DNA from: DIGJ01 sp031553075 | Lineage (GTDB): Bacteria > Bacillota > Clostridia > Lachnospirales > Lachnospiraceae | NCBI GenBank assembly: GCA_031553075.1 | Contig: JAVBLX010000110.1 | Span: forward strand, 1 to 64,000 | Length of the DNA: 64,000 nt | Direction of reading: 5' to 3' | Shown here: piece after piece, positions 31,825 to 41,300 of the stretch | Layout of the letters: each line of letters opens with the position of its first letter | Numbering within the stretch: the stretch's first letter is position 1 | Translations under genes and position numbers: made by a program | The notes under the pieces: model-generated | What the model saw: only the letters and a program-made list of their open reading frames with translations | Database searches by the model: none | Told to the model about the DNA's origin: nothing

Positions 31825-34044
31825 TTAATCAGTATCTATAACAATATTTGCACTACCCTCAAGAATGCGGTAATGGCAACCTGCCTTATCCACCAACACT
31901 TCCACAAGTGCTCCCTGGTACACCAGTCGGAAAGAATATCCTCGCCAGGCTTGAGGGAGCAACGGACGCAAGTGGAGCCCATCCTCTTTGAAGCGCAACC
32001 CAGCCAAGCCATATACGAGAGCCATGTAGCTGCCTCCCATATTGGCTGTGTGAATGCCGTCCTTGGTATTGCCATGACTGTCATCCAAATCCAGGCCAAC
32101 GGTATCGGTCAGGTAGGAGCGGGCTTTTTCAGCATCACCCAGCATCGCTGCCACAATACTGAACATGCAGCGTGATAGGGAAGAATCGTGGGTGGTGATG
32201 CCCTCATAATAAGCATAGGAGCGCATCATAATATCATCGGGAGCCATATTACAGACGAAGTAAGCCATCACCGTATCTGCCTGCTTACATACCTGATGCC
32301 GATAGAGTGTGAGTGGGTGGTAATGCAACAGTAACGGATGGTTTTCCGCTGGTGTAGTGTCAAAATTCCAACGGGGCTTTGTTAAAAAACTATCGTCCTG
32401 GGCGTGAATTCCCAGCTCTTCGTTATAGGGCAGGCGCATGGCGGCAGCAGCCTTGGCAAATTGCTCAAGCTCATGGGGATTTGTACCCAGACGCTGCATA
32501 TGCTCCTGACCAATAATACCTGCCGCACGAACAGCAAATTGGAGGTTCTTCTTTGCCAGAGCATTCGTATAGTAATTGTTGTCCACCATGCAGGTATATT
32601 CATCCGGTCCAGTAACGCTGTGTATTCTAAATTCTCCATTGGAAAAGTGACCTGCATCCAGCCACAGTCGTGCTATTTCCAGTGCTATTTCAGCGCCCAT
32701 CTCAGATAGAAAACAATCATCCCCAGTCGCAAGCCAATACTGCTCTACTGCGTTGGATACAGCGCCATTGATATGGTAGGCTGCTGTGCCGGACACAAAA
32801 TAACCGCTGCATTCTTCACCGTTGATGGTGCGCCATGGATAAAGGGCACCTTGTTGATGGCCCAGAGCACGAGCATTTTCCCGGGCTTTGTCAAGGGTGC
32901 GGTAACGGAAACCAATGAGATTTTTGCATAATTCCGGCATGGAAAGCAGGAAAACTGGTTGGAGGTACATTTCCGTATCCCAGAAATAGTGTCCCTCATA
33001 GCCTTCACCCGACAGCCCCTTTGCCGCCACATTTGCGTAGATATCTCTTCCGGCACTTTGGAGTAAGGCAAATTGGTTATAACGCATAGCTTGGTTCATA
33101 CGGTCATCCCCATTCACCGTCACGGCAGCATGACGCCAAAACTGATTCAAATAAGCAGTTTGTTCGTGATACAGCAGGTCAGTACCGTCTGCTATGGCGC
33201 GATTAAGCTCTGTGGTAGAACAATCAGCAAAGCCTGGACCGTGGCGCAGACTGTCACATACGGCAATAAATTTGACCATGCGCAAGGTCTGCCCCTGTGC
33301 GGCTTCAAGTTCAAATGTCTGTATCGCACCGGTGGCGGTGGTTTCACAGCTGCTTTTACTTGCGGGAAAGATACTGTGACCGACAGCTGTACATACCTCA
33401 AGCTCCGAACGGGAGGTGCGGGAGGTAATGCGGGAAATAGCAGCATCGGAGCAATCAAGCCGGACGTCCTCTACTAACAGGTTTTGCACGCTGTGTGAGG
33501 CAAGGCGTGGGTCCTTGGGGTCGCTGTAGTTGCGCACATCTCCTTCGTGTCGGGAGACAAGTCTGAGACTGGCACCTTGATTTAGGAGTGTAACTTGATA
33601 GTCTATCATAAGAATGGACGGACGTGAAAAGCAAGCCATTCGCTTGATTGTAATGTCAAGCACACACCCGTTTTGCGTACGCCAAATTACCTGGCGATGA
33701 CAGGTACCCGTATTAAAATCCAATTCTCGCTTACTGCTGGCAATGTCGCCGGTAAACATGGAAAAGCACTGACCGTCTGCAAACAGCTCTATGCCTTGTA
33801 CATCAGCTAAGTTGACGATCGTCTGTTTTTCATTCACCAGTCCATGTAACGGCTCGGCCTGTTTCATATCCACAATGTCATAAAAGCCGTTGGCATATAA
33901 TCCCCGTACGGAAGGTACATCCGCCGGGTAGCCTTCTTCAAAGGCAGCGCGCAGTCCGACATAGCCATTTGCCACGCAGAAAAGAGATTCAGCGCAAAGA
34001 AGTGCCTGAGGTTCTAAAGGTATGGGTGATTGAATGTGGCTCAA
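31825..34044 (-). CDS. Glycoside hydrolase family 65 disaccharide phosphorylase
   Basis: The 739-residue protein fits GH65 phosphorylases that split alpha-linked glucosides (kojibiose, nigerose, trehalose, maltose or similar) with phosphate to beta-glucose-1-phosphate. The N-terminal beta-sandwich begins with CAESLFCVANGYVGLRAAFE; the (alpha/alpha)6 barrel carries KGLSGEGYEGHYFWDTEMY and the general-acid glutamate in VTGPDEYTCMVDNNYYTNA; a phosphate-site-like HDSSLSRCMFSI follows. The start is TTG 34044, with AGGAGGA 8 bases upstream, overlapping the TGA stop of the previous gene (TTGA). Exact substrate is not readable. It is last in a four-gene leftward operon. Confidence 0.9.
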   Translation of the reverse strand: MSHIQSPIPLEPQALLCAESLFCVANGYVGLRAAFEEGYPADVPSVRGLYANGFYDIVDMKQAEPLHGLVNEKQTIVNLADVQGIELFADGQCFSMFTGDIASSKRELDFNTGTCHRQVIWRTQNGCVLDITIKRMACFSRPSILMIDYQVTLLNQGASLRLVSRHEGDVRNYSDPKDPRLASHSVQNLLVEDVRLDCSDAAISRITSRTSRSELEVCTAVGHSIFPASKSSCETTATGAIQTFELEAAQGQTLRMVKFIAVCDSLRHGPGFADCSTTELNRAIADGTDLLYHEQTAYLNQFWRHAAVTVNGDDRMNQAMRYNQFALLQSAGRDIYANVAAKGLSGEGYEGHYFWDTEMYLQPVFLLSMPELCKNLIGFRYRTLDKARENARALGHQQGALYPWRTINGEECSGYFVSGTAAYHINGAVSNAVEQYWLATGDDCFLSEMGAEIALEIARLWLDAGHFSNGEFRIHSVTGPDEYTCMVDNNYYTNALAKKNLQFAVRAAGIIGQEHMQRLGTNPHELEQFAKAAAAMRLPYNEELGIHAQDDSFLTKPRWNFDTTPAENHPLLLHYHPLTLYRHQVCKQADTVMAYFVCNMAPDDIMMRSYAYYEGITTHDSSLSRCMFSIVAAMLGDAEKARSYLTDTVGLDLDDSHGNTKDGIHTANMGGSYMALVYGLAGLRFKEDGLHLRPLLPQAWRGYSFRLVYQGALVEVLVDKAGCHYRILEGSANIVIDTD

Positions 34045-34862
34045 GGTGTGTTCCTCCTGTCTGTGGCGGGCACCGTAATCATCACACGACCATATTTGGC
34101 ATAGCGTGTACTTTGGCGGCGCCCATAGGTTGCGGTACTGTCTACAATGGAACGGGCACAAGTAATATACTCATCAAGGTAGCTTTTATCGATAGGTTTT
34201 TTATGATGTCCAGGCCATATTTCATCAAAATGGTTGGACTGATTCTTGAGCCGTTCCACGGATGCCAGGTAGACAGCGGGTGGGGCGGCTAGGTCCAGAT
34301 GCAGTAAAATTCCCCAGTCGCATACGGTGTCACCGCTGTATAGGCGGCGGTTCTGACGATCCAGGACGCATAATGAACCTTGGGTATGGCCGGGTGTACT
34401 AATTACCTCCAGCATTCTCCCGCCAAGGTCAAAAGTATGTCCGTCACGGATAAACTCATAATCCCCTTCTGCTGTTGTATTACGGAGAATGGTTTCCGTC
34501 TCCCGCTTTAGCAAAAATCGTGCCGCTCCAGGTATGGCTTCATTCAGCATTCCCTTAAGATAAGAAGGCGTTGTTTGCAGAGAGAGAAGCTCTCGGTCCT
34601 CCTCTGCCATGTATATTTTCTCAAAAAAACGGTTGCAGCCGATGTGATCAAGGTGGGCATGGGTACATAATACCTCCACCGGCTTGTCAGTGAGACTGCG
34701 TACTGCTTCGAAAAAACCTGGCAATGCCAGACAAGTATCAATTAGCAGAGCCTTGTTTTGCCCAACAATCAGATAAGCACTGGCCTCGCTGGTAAGCAAA
34801 TGCTGTTCGATAAGCCAGGTGTCAGCACCGATTGGTTTTGTTATGTGCTTTACTTTTTTCAT
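34041..34862 (-). CDS. MBL-fold metallo-hydrolase
   Basis: The 273-residue protein shows the metallo-beta-lactamase fold motif THAHLDHIG, a further metal His in STPGHTQGSLCVLDR and the SGDTVCDWG aspartate, with the last His in IWPGHHKKP. Such enzymes hydrolyse ester, thioester or phosphodiester bonds; the substrate here is unknown. GGAGGA precedes the ATG, which overlaps the stop of the symporter gene (ATGA), and its own stop overlaps the GH65 start. The tight coupling suggests a role in the same sugar pathway. Confidence 0.85.
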   Translation of the reverse strand: MKKVKHITKPIGADTWLIEQHLLTSEASAYLIVGQNKALLIDTCLALPGFFEAVRSLTDKPVEVLCTHAHLDHIGCNRFFEKIYMAEEDRELLSLQTTPSYLKGMLNEAIPGAARFLLKRETETILRNTTAEGDYEFIRDGHTFDLGGRMLEVISTPGHTQGSLCVLDRQNRRLYSGDTVCDWGILLHLDLAAPPAVYLASVERLKNQSNHFDEIWPGHHKKPIDKSYLDEYITCARSIVDSTATYGRRQSTRYAKYGRVMITVPATDRRNTP

Positions 34863-36244
34863 GATTTCCTCCTCTTGTCCTCAAAAGAGTCACCCAGAAG
34901 TTTTTCTGCCTCTGCTCTTGTGATTTCACCCGAATTAGCCGCTGCCATGATTTGTACGCTCTTATCCCGCAATTTATATTTTGCAAAGATTGGCAGGGAA
35001 AGCAGTCCCCCTACAACCGGGGATAGGATGAACAACACCCAGATGGCATTCAGTGCAGACTGGGGCTGGATAACGCCGTCACCTTCGATAAAGCCAAAAC
35101 CTGCAAGGACAAACATAGCTATGGCAGCAGGCAGAGCATTCATAAACTTAAATACAAAGGTCTGGATGGAATAGGCGGTACCTTGGAGACGCTTGCCGGT
35201 CTTAAATTCGCCATACTCTACAAAATCGCCGGTGAATTGGAGCTGTAAAATTAGTTGGAAGCCGAAGAAAAAGCCTCGGATCAGCATTAGTATATTAAAC
35301 AGTGTCTGGTTCTGATAACCTGCAAAATAGATAATAACATTCATCACATTGTGCCCGATGATACCAAATATCAGCAGGTGAAATTTGTCAAAGCGTTTGG
35401 TAAGCTGTGGCATTAGAGCACCTAAAACAAGGGCAGGCAATACCATAAAAAGAGTAAGGCCAGTGACCATTCCCATATCACCCAGGCAATGGATGGCAAA
35501 GTAGGCAATCACCGTGTTGGTCATGCTGGTAACACTAAGGAGCATAATTCCGGCAAAGCCAATTCCCAGATATTTGTTCTCCTTGACATATTGCAGCATG
35601 GCGCGGAGGGTAACCTCCTCGGTATCCTTGTTAATATAGCGTTCCTTTGCAAATCGGCTCATAAAAAACATAAGAATGGCCGAAAGGGCAGCAACCCCCA
35701 CAGCGGTATAAAAGGCTCCAATAATGGGATAGACTTGTGGCACCACAACAGAGATAAGAATGATTGTCAGTGTGGAGAGGACGGTATTGCGGGACATAAT
35801 GTTAATGCGCTCATGCACCTGGTCGGTCACGGCTGAGGTCATGGCATAGATTGGCACATCACACATGGTATAGGCCACATCATAAAGCAGATAGGCCACA
35901 AAAGCCCAAAGGAATTTCATTCCCAGTGACAGGTTGTTTGGAATAGCAAAGAGCAGCAGGACAACTAACGGCAGCATAACATTAGCAGCACGCAGCCACG
36001 GCAAAAATTTCCCGCTGCCAAGGGAAGATTTATCCACGATTGCACCAAAAATAGGATCGTTAATTGCATCCCAAATACGAGCGACTAAAAATAGGACACC
36101 CACAAGCGCTGCGGTGATGCCGATGTCGGTCAAAAAGACCTGAAAGAACGAGCCCATAAAGGTATTAATAATGGCCTGACCAGCCATGAACAGAGCAAAG
36201 CCCCATCGTTCTATACCACTTGTACGAAATGTTTGATTTTCCAT
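34859..36244 (-). CDS. GPH-family sugar:cation symporter (MelB-like)
   Basis: The 461-residue membrane protein has about 12 hydrophobic segments and the glycoside-pentoside-hexuronide family pattern near the N-terminus: WDAINDPIFGAIVDKSSLGS and later YDVAYTMCDVPIYAMTSAVT. It should import a disaccharide or glycoside with Na+ or H+, the likely substrate of the GH65 phosphorylase downstream. GGAGG lies 5 bases before ATG 36244; a TTG four codons upstream is less likely. The start lies 12 bases after the stop of the esterase gene. Confidence 0.9.
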   Translation of the reverse strand: MENQTFRTSGIERWGFALFMAGQAIINTFMGSFFQVFLTDIGITAALVGVLFLVARIWDAINDPIFGAIVDKSSLGSGKFLPWLRAANVMLPLVVLLLFAIPNNLSLGMKFLWAFVAYLLYDVAYTMCDVPIYAMTSAVTDQVHERINIMSRNTVLSTLTIILISVVVPQVYPIIGAFYTAVGVAALSAILMFFMSRFAKERYINKDTEEVTLRAMLQYVKENKYLGIGFAGIMLLSVTSMTNTVIAYFAIHCLGDMGMVTGLTLFMVLPALVLGALMPQLTKRFDKFHLLIFGIIGHNVMNVIIYFAGYQNQTLFNILMLIRGFFFGFQLILQLQFTGDFVEYGEFKTGKRLQGTAYSIQTFVFKFMNALPAAIAMFVLAGFGFIEGDGVIQPQSALNAIWVLFILSPVVGGLLSLPIFAKYKLRDKSVQIMAAANSGEITRAEAEKLLGDSFEDKRRKS

Positions 36245-36256
36245 ATGTACCTCCAA

Positions 36257-37150
36257 TTATGAGTGTCGCTTGAAAAATTCAAGGATGGGCAGAATGCTTT
36301 GAGGTTCCAGATAATCCGGTCCGGCTCCTGCATGAGGAGCTCCTTCTAATAGTTCAAGCACAAGGTTGTCGGGGGTTGCGTTTTCGGATTTGGAAAGCAA
36401 ATCATAAAACCGGCTGACATGGCGGTAGTCGATTGCCGGATCCTGGGTTCCGGTTTGCAGGTAGAAAGCCGGGATGGTCTTTCCAATGTAATTCTCTGCG
36501 CTGGCCAGCTTCATTTCCTGGGAAGTCTTTGATGGACTGCCGCCAAGGACAGCATGGTACATGTACAGTACCATCATGCGCATGTAAAATGGGATATTTA
36601 ATTGACGGCGGTCCTCCCACATCCATGAAAAGCTTATCAGGGGGCACAGTGCGGCAACGGCACGCACAGCGTAGGGTGCCGTTTCGTTGTGCCCCCTCAG
36701 TCCGGCAATTGTCACCAGGTTGCCGCCTGCCGAGGTGCCATAAAGATACAATCGGTTGGCATCCAGGTTCCACTCGGCAGCATGTTTCTTAATATGAAGG
36801 ATGGCGGAAATCAGGTCATTTAATTCGTCAGGATGTTTGACTTTGGGAGCAAGACGATAGTTAATGGAAATCATGGCAAAACCCTCCTGTAAGGCAAAGA
36901 AGCCGGGGTACATGTGCCAGTCACGCTTATCCATATGGCTAAAGCCGCCGCCATGGACGATTATCACAACGGGGAGGGGATCATTGGACGCTATTTCCGG
37001 GTAATACAGGTCATAGCACTGTAGTGGGTCAGCGCCATAGGCAATGTCAAGCTGCTTTTTTTGAATCCAATTAATTTTGGGTACAGGAATCTTGGGACCC
37101 ATATCGATCCATTCAGGAACAAATTTGGTTTTACGAATTGGTGGTGCCAT
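36257..37150 (-). CDS. Alpha/beta-hydrolase of the acetyl-esterase (HSL) family
   Basis: The 297-residue enzyme carries the oxyanion motif HGGGFSHMDKRDW, the nucleophile serine in YGTSAGGNLV, an acid in GTQDPAIDYRH and the catalytic His in GAPHAGAG. It probably removes acetyl or other short acyl groups, perhaps from the sugar imported by the neighbouring symporter; that is inference. AAGGAGG lies 7 bases before ATG 37150; a longer frame to 37180 is not supported. It is the first gene of the leftward operon and is preceded by an operator-like palindrome. Confidence 0.87.
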   Translation of the reverse strand: MAPPIRKTKFVPEWIDMGPKIPVPKINWIQKKQLDIAYGADPLQCYDLYYPEIASNDPLPVVIIVHGGGFSHMDKRDWHMYPGFFALQEGFAMISINYRLAPKVKHPDELNDLISAILHIKKHAAEWNLDANRLYLYGTSAGGNLVTIAGLRGHNETAPYAVRAVAALCPLISFSWMWEDRRQLNIPFYMRMMVLYMYHAVLGGSPSKTSQEMKLASAENYIGKTIPAFYLQTGTQDPAIDYRHVSRFYDLLSKSENATPDNLVLELLEGAPHAGAGPDYLEPQSILPILEFFKRHS

Positions 37151-37167
37151 ATTGTGTCCTCCTTGCT

Positions 37168-37216
37168 GAAGTATGGTCATACTTCATATATTGTTAGTAT
37201 GATGCCAGTATACTTA
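37168..37216 (-). promoter_or_regulatory. Operator-like cluster of AAGTATG half-sites
   Basis: GAAGTATG-GT-CATACTTC (37168-37185) is a perfect inverted repeat, and further half-sites TAGTATG (about 37195-37201) and GTATACTT (about 37209-37216) follow. It lies just upstream of the esterase ribosome binding site. The AraC-type regulator encoded next door is the natural candidate to bind it. Confidence 0.55.
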
Positions 37217-37321
37217 AATGAGAGGGCAATGTATTCTAAAATTTTAACTTTAATAATAAAATTTTAAGCTGCACTGATTTTCAGCGCAGCCTACAAAGGG
37301 AATGTATTTTTTTTGTGCATT

Positions 37322-38053
37322 TTAGCCAAATTTCGAATGGCCAGAACGCATTTCACCGGGAGTAAGACCAAGACGCTTTCGAAAAATGGTGATATAGTAG
37401 CCCTGGCTTGAAAAACCATACATGGCAGCGATTTCGGCAATGGAGTGGCTGGTGTTGCGCACAAACCAGATGGATTCCTCCACCTTGCGGAGATTGATGT
37501 AATCCGTGAGGGTTTGACCGGTTTCCTGGCGAAACTTTTTACTGAGGTAAGCGGGATGTACTCCAACATGGAGGGCCACGTCCCGCAGGGTAATCTTGTC
37601 CGCAAGCCGCACATGGATATAGCCGATGGCATCAATAATGTGAGGGGAGTACGCGTGACTAAGTTTTTTATCCACAAGGGCAATGAATTGCAGCAGTGCT
37701 TCCTGCTCATAGGAAAGTACGGCAGCAGTGCTGCCCAGTCCCTCCAAATGACGGATTGCGGCATCGCTTAAAGCAAAGGCCTCATCCGCTTCCACTCCTG
37801 CCCGAATGGCGGCTCGGGCCAGAAAAGCACAGGAGCAGATGACAGAGTTCTTAGCTGAGCGCAGAGGATCATTTGCCAGCACAGCTTTTGAACCATGGCG
37901 ACTGATTTCATCCAGCATCTCAATAGCCCGTGATTTGTTTCCCTGAACGACAGCATCCACAAGTCGCTCCTCTAAACTATAGGGAGCGTGGTGAAACATG
38001 GCGTTTCGGTCGTAATATAAGCTTTGGTAATATTGCCGTGGTTTTTCTTCCAT
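37322..38053 (-). CDS. AraC-family transcriptional regulator
   Basis: The 243-residue protein has a helical N-terminal part (about 1-135) of the type found in small AraC regulators without a cupin, and a C-terminal double helix-turn-helix (about 140-240): ITLRDVALHVGVHPAYLSKK and SIAEIAAMYGFSSQGYYITI, ending in RKRLGLTPGEMR. GGAGG lies about 9 bases before the ATG. It is transcribed in the same direction as, and 171 bases upstream of, the esterase-symporter-MBL-GH65 operon, and is expected to control it in response to the sugar. Confidence 0.88.
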   Translation of the reverse strand: MEEKPRQYYQSLYYDRNAMFHHAPYSLEERLVDAVVQGNKSRAIEMLDEISRHGSKAVLANDPLRSAKNSVICSCAFLARAAIRAGVEADEAFALSDAAIRHLEGLGSTAAVLSYEQEALLQFIALVDKKLSHAYSPHIIDAIGYIHVRLADKITLRDVALHVGVHPAYLSKKFRQETGQTLTDYINLRKVEESIWFVRNTSHSIAEIAAMYGFSSQGYYITIFRKRLGLTPGEMRSGHSKFG

Positions 38054-38225
38054 AAATGCCTGCCTCCAAGGTTTGCTACACTAGGTGTCTTTGGAAGTAG
38101 TGTATGCCAGCAAGTATAAGAAGTCAATAGGTTGGGTAATGGCAATTATGATAAAAAAATTTAAGAATAATTTGCTGTAATCATTTTACACAGCTTTCAG
38201 AGGTACAATTTGTCAATTGTAACAC

Positions 38226-38254
38226 TTTACCAACTAAGGAATATGTGATAAACT
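38226..38254 (+). promoter_or_regulatory. Possible promoter of the hybrid kinase cluster
   Basis: TTTACC (38226-38231) and TAAACT (38249-38254) with a 17-base spacer. Both boxes deviate from consensus. The gap 38054-38384 otherwise holds only the hairpin at 38298-38333. Confidence 0.45.
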
Positions 38255-38297
38255 GTTTTTTAATCTTAAATTAATTAATGAAGCACAGAGTAAGGGA

Positions 38298-38333
38298 AAA
38301 AATCACAACACTACTTCATTGTTCGTGATTTTT
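38298..38333 (+). terminator. Terminator-like hairpin in the kinase leader
   Basis: AAAAATCAC (38298-38306) pairs with GTGATTTTT (38325-38333) with an 18-base loop. It lies 52 bases before the GTG start of the first hybrid kinase, so it could attenuate the cluster or end a short upstream transcript. Confidence 0.4.
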
Positions 38334-38384
38334 GATTCTACAAACAAGTGAATTACTTAGCATACTCAATTAAGGAGAACAATT

Positions 38385-41300
38385 GTGGATAAAAAACTAA
38401 GATTTCGGTCCTTAAATACAAAGATTACAGTGATGATTATCTTAATGACGATTTGCCTGGCGATTGCGGTAGGCTATTTTAGCTGCAGAGTTTATGAAGC
38501 GGAATGTATACAATACAAAGCAGAGTGCGCCATGGCAGTAACCGAAGCCGTTGCCTGCAATATTGATGCAGAAAAATTTAGAGAGATTGATTTAAGCAAT
38601 GAGAGGACGGATTACTACAACCAGCTGCAGGATATGTCGGATGTTGCCAGAGTTCGTACCGGCATGGCGTATTTGTATAGTATGACCAGAACCCCGGATG
38701 GAGATCACTTTAAGTACATTTTTGCCGGGTCAGCCAATGGACTGGATGGGCGTGATGATTTTGGCGTTCTGGCACCCTATGAGGAATATGCATTAGCACC
38801 AGAGACTTATGAAACAGGAAAAACAACTACAACCGGTATTTATGATGGCGGGCCTGGATTTGGCTATTTGATCTCTGCTTTTTCAGCAATAAAGAACGAC
38901 AGCGGAGAAGTGATCGGACTTGTCTGTGCAGACATTTCAGCAGAGGATGTAATGAAGGAAGTTGCGTTATTCCGAAACCGCATTATTCTGGCTGTTCTTA
39001 TTTTTATTCTGTTTTTTATTTTGATTACAAGAATATATACCAATTGGGCTTTGGGCAAGCCAATTAAATCACTGGTAAATGCTTCTCTGAGGGTAGCAGA
39101 TGGTGATCGGAGTTTCACCTACGAAAGCAAACATTCACGTTCACGAGATGAAATATCCCTCCTTGGCGAAGCCATTCAAAAAATGGTGGACCAGTTAAAT
39201 GATAATATTTTAAATGAAAAAAGAATCGGTGAGCAATTGTCCACCTATAATAATATGCTTAGTATTATTGACAATGCCAGTGACAGTAAGGAAGCATTGG
39301 AAAATATAACCAGGGAAATCGGCAGGATTTTTGACTTTGAAAAAGTAATTATCTTTTCTTTACTGAGTTTAGAATATGAAGTTCTTTCTTCCTGGGAACA
39401 GCCGGATTCCTCTTATTACGTTGACTATGATGTTTTATATGAAATATTGGAGAGAATACCCGCACATGGAATGCTTCAGCTTGGTCCCAAGGAACTCAAT
39501 GAGCTGCGGAAAGAACATGAAATAGCACAGGATCTTAAAATGGTGTGGATCGTTCCTGTTTTGAAAATCGGCAAAAAGTGTGTTTTTCTTAGCCTGGAGG
39601 ATTTGAAGGAAAGAGAAACCTTTGTTGACCAGAACAAAGAATTATTCCGTGATATTGCCAAAACGATTACCAATGTCTTGAAGAAGATGTATCTGGAAAA
39701 GGAAATCAAGAACTTTACGGCAAGCCTGGAGCAAACCGTGGAGGAAAGAACCAGGGAATTAAAAGAAATGACAATCAAAGCAGAAAATGCGGCACAAGCA
39801 AAGTCAACTTTCTTAGCCAATATGTCACATGAAATACGAACGCCAATGAATGCCATTATAGGGATGTCGGAACTGTTATTAGCTGCCAATCTGAATCAGA
39901 AACAATTTCGCTATGTAAATGACATTAAAACTTCCGCAGGTGCGTTACTGGGGATTATTAATGATATCCTGGACTTTTCCAAAATTGAGGCAGGAAAGCT
40001 GGAGCTGATACCAGTTCACTTCAGGCTGCCCATGATGGTTGAAAATATTTCATCGATGATTGAGTATATTAGCAAGGACAAGGGACTTACCTTTATTTTG
40101 GATATGCAGGAGGATTTGCCCGATTATATCTATGCAGATGATGTGAGATTGCGGCAGATACTGTTAAACCTTTTGGGAAACTCGGTCAAATTTACAAAAG
40201 AAGGATTTATTCGTTTGGGCGTAAGCGTGGCAGAGGGGAAGATACAGTTTGATGTTCAGGATTCCGGGATTGGTTTAAAGGAAAGTGATGTAGAGCGTTT
40301 ATTTAGTGCCTTTGAGCAATTTGATAAATACAAAAACAGAACGACGCAAGGAACGGGTCTGGGACTATCCATCACAGTAGGAATCATTGAAATGATGGGA
40401 GGCGCATTGACCGTAGATAGTGTTTATGGTCAGGGAAGTACCTTCCATATTACAGTACCATTGGTGCTGGGAGATGCTTCTTTGGTAGAGGTAGAAGAAG
40501 CACAATTCCGTTTCATAAGTGCGCCGGAGGCAAAAATATTGCTTGTAGATGATAATGAAATTAACCTGAATGTGGGCCGTGGACTTTTGGAATTGTGTGA
40601 CATTACATGTGAAATCGCCAGGGATGGGAAAGAAGCCGTTGAAAAAATGAAAGCAAAAGATTATGATCTCATCTTAATGGATCATATGATGCCAGTAATG
40701 AATGGAGTAGAGGCAACCAGTGAGATTCGGAAGTTAGGTGGAAAATATGAGACCCTTCCAATTATTGCCCTGACTGCCAATGCCATGGGAAATGCCAAAG
40801 AGATGTTTTTAGAAGCCGGTATGAATGATTTCTTACCGAAGCCAATTGAAAAAGTTTACTTAAACCAGATTTTGGCCAAATGGCTGCCAAACGATAAAGT
40901 AAAACATTTAGATGGTAAAGAATCAAACAAAGTGGACAATGCTCATTCTCAAATTTTAATGGGGGTAAGCGAAGTAAATGGTTTGGATCTGGAGCTGGGT
41001 CTGGGCTATGCCGGAGGGTTAGAGGATATCTATATAAAATCGCTCCATTTATTTGTAAACAGTGTGGATAGAACCTGTGAAAAGCTGAGTGATTATTTAA
41101 ACGAATCCATGCTGCCGGATTTTACAATTGAGGTACATGGCTTAAAAGCAGCATTGGCCAATATCGGTCACAAAAATTTAGCCAATGTGGCAGGAGAGCT
41201 TGAGCGCTCCGCCAGAGAAGAAAATAAGGATTATTGTATCAGGCATTTGCCAAAGTTTTTAGAAGAAATAGCGGTTCTGGAGGAAGCAATTTCTAATGTT

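Noticed and set aside
32404..33477. Plus-strand open frames within the GH65 gene
   Set aside because: They are antisense shadows in a GC-richer gene; no binding sites and no recognisable domains.
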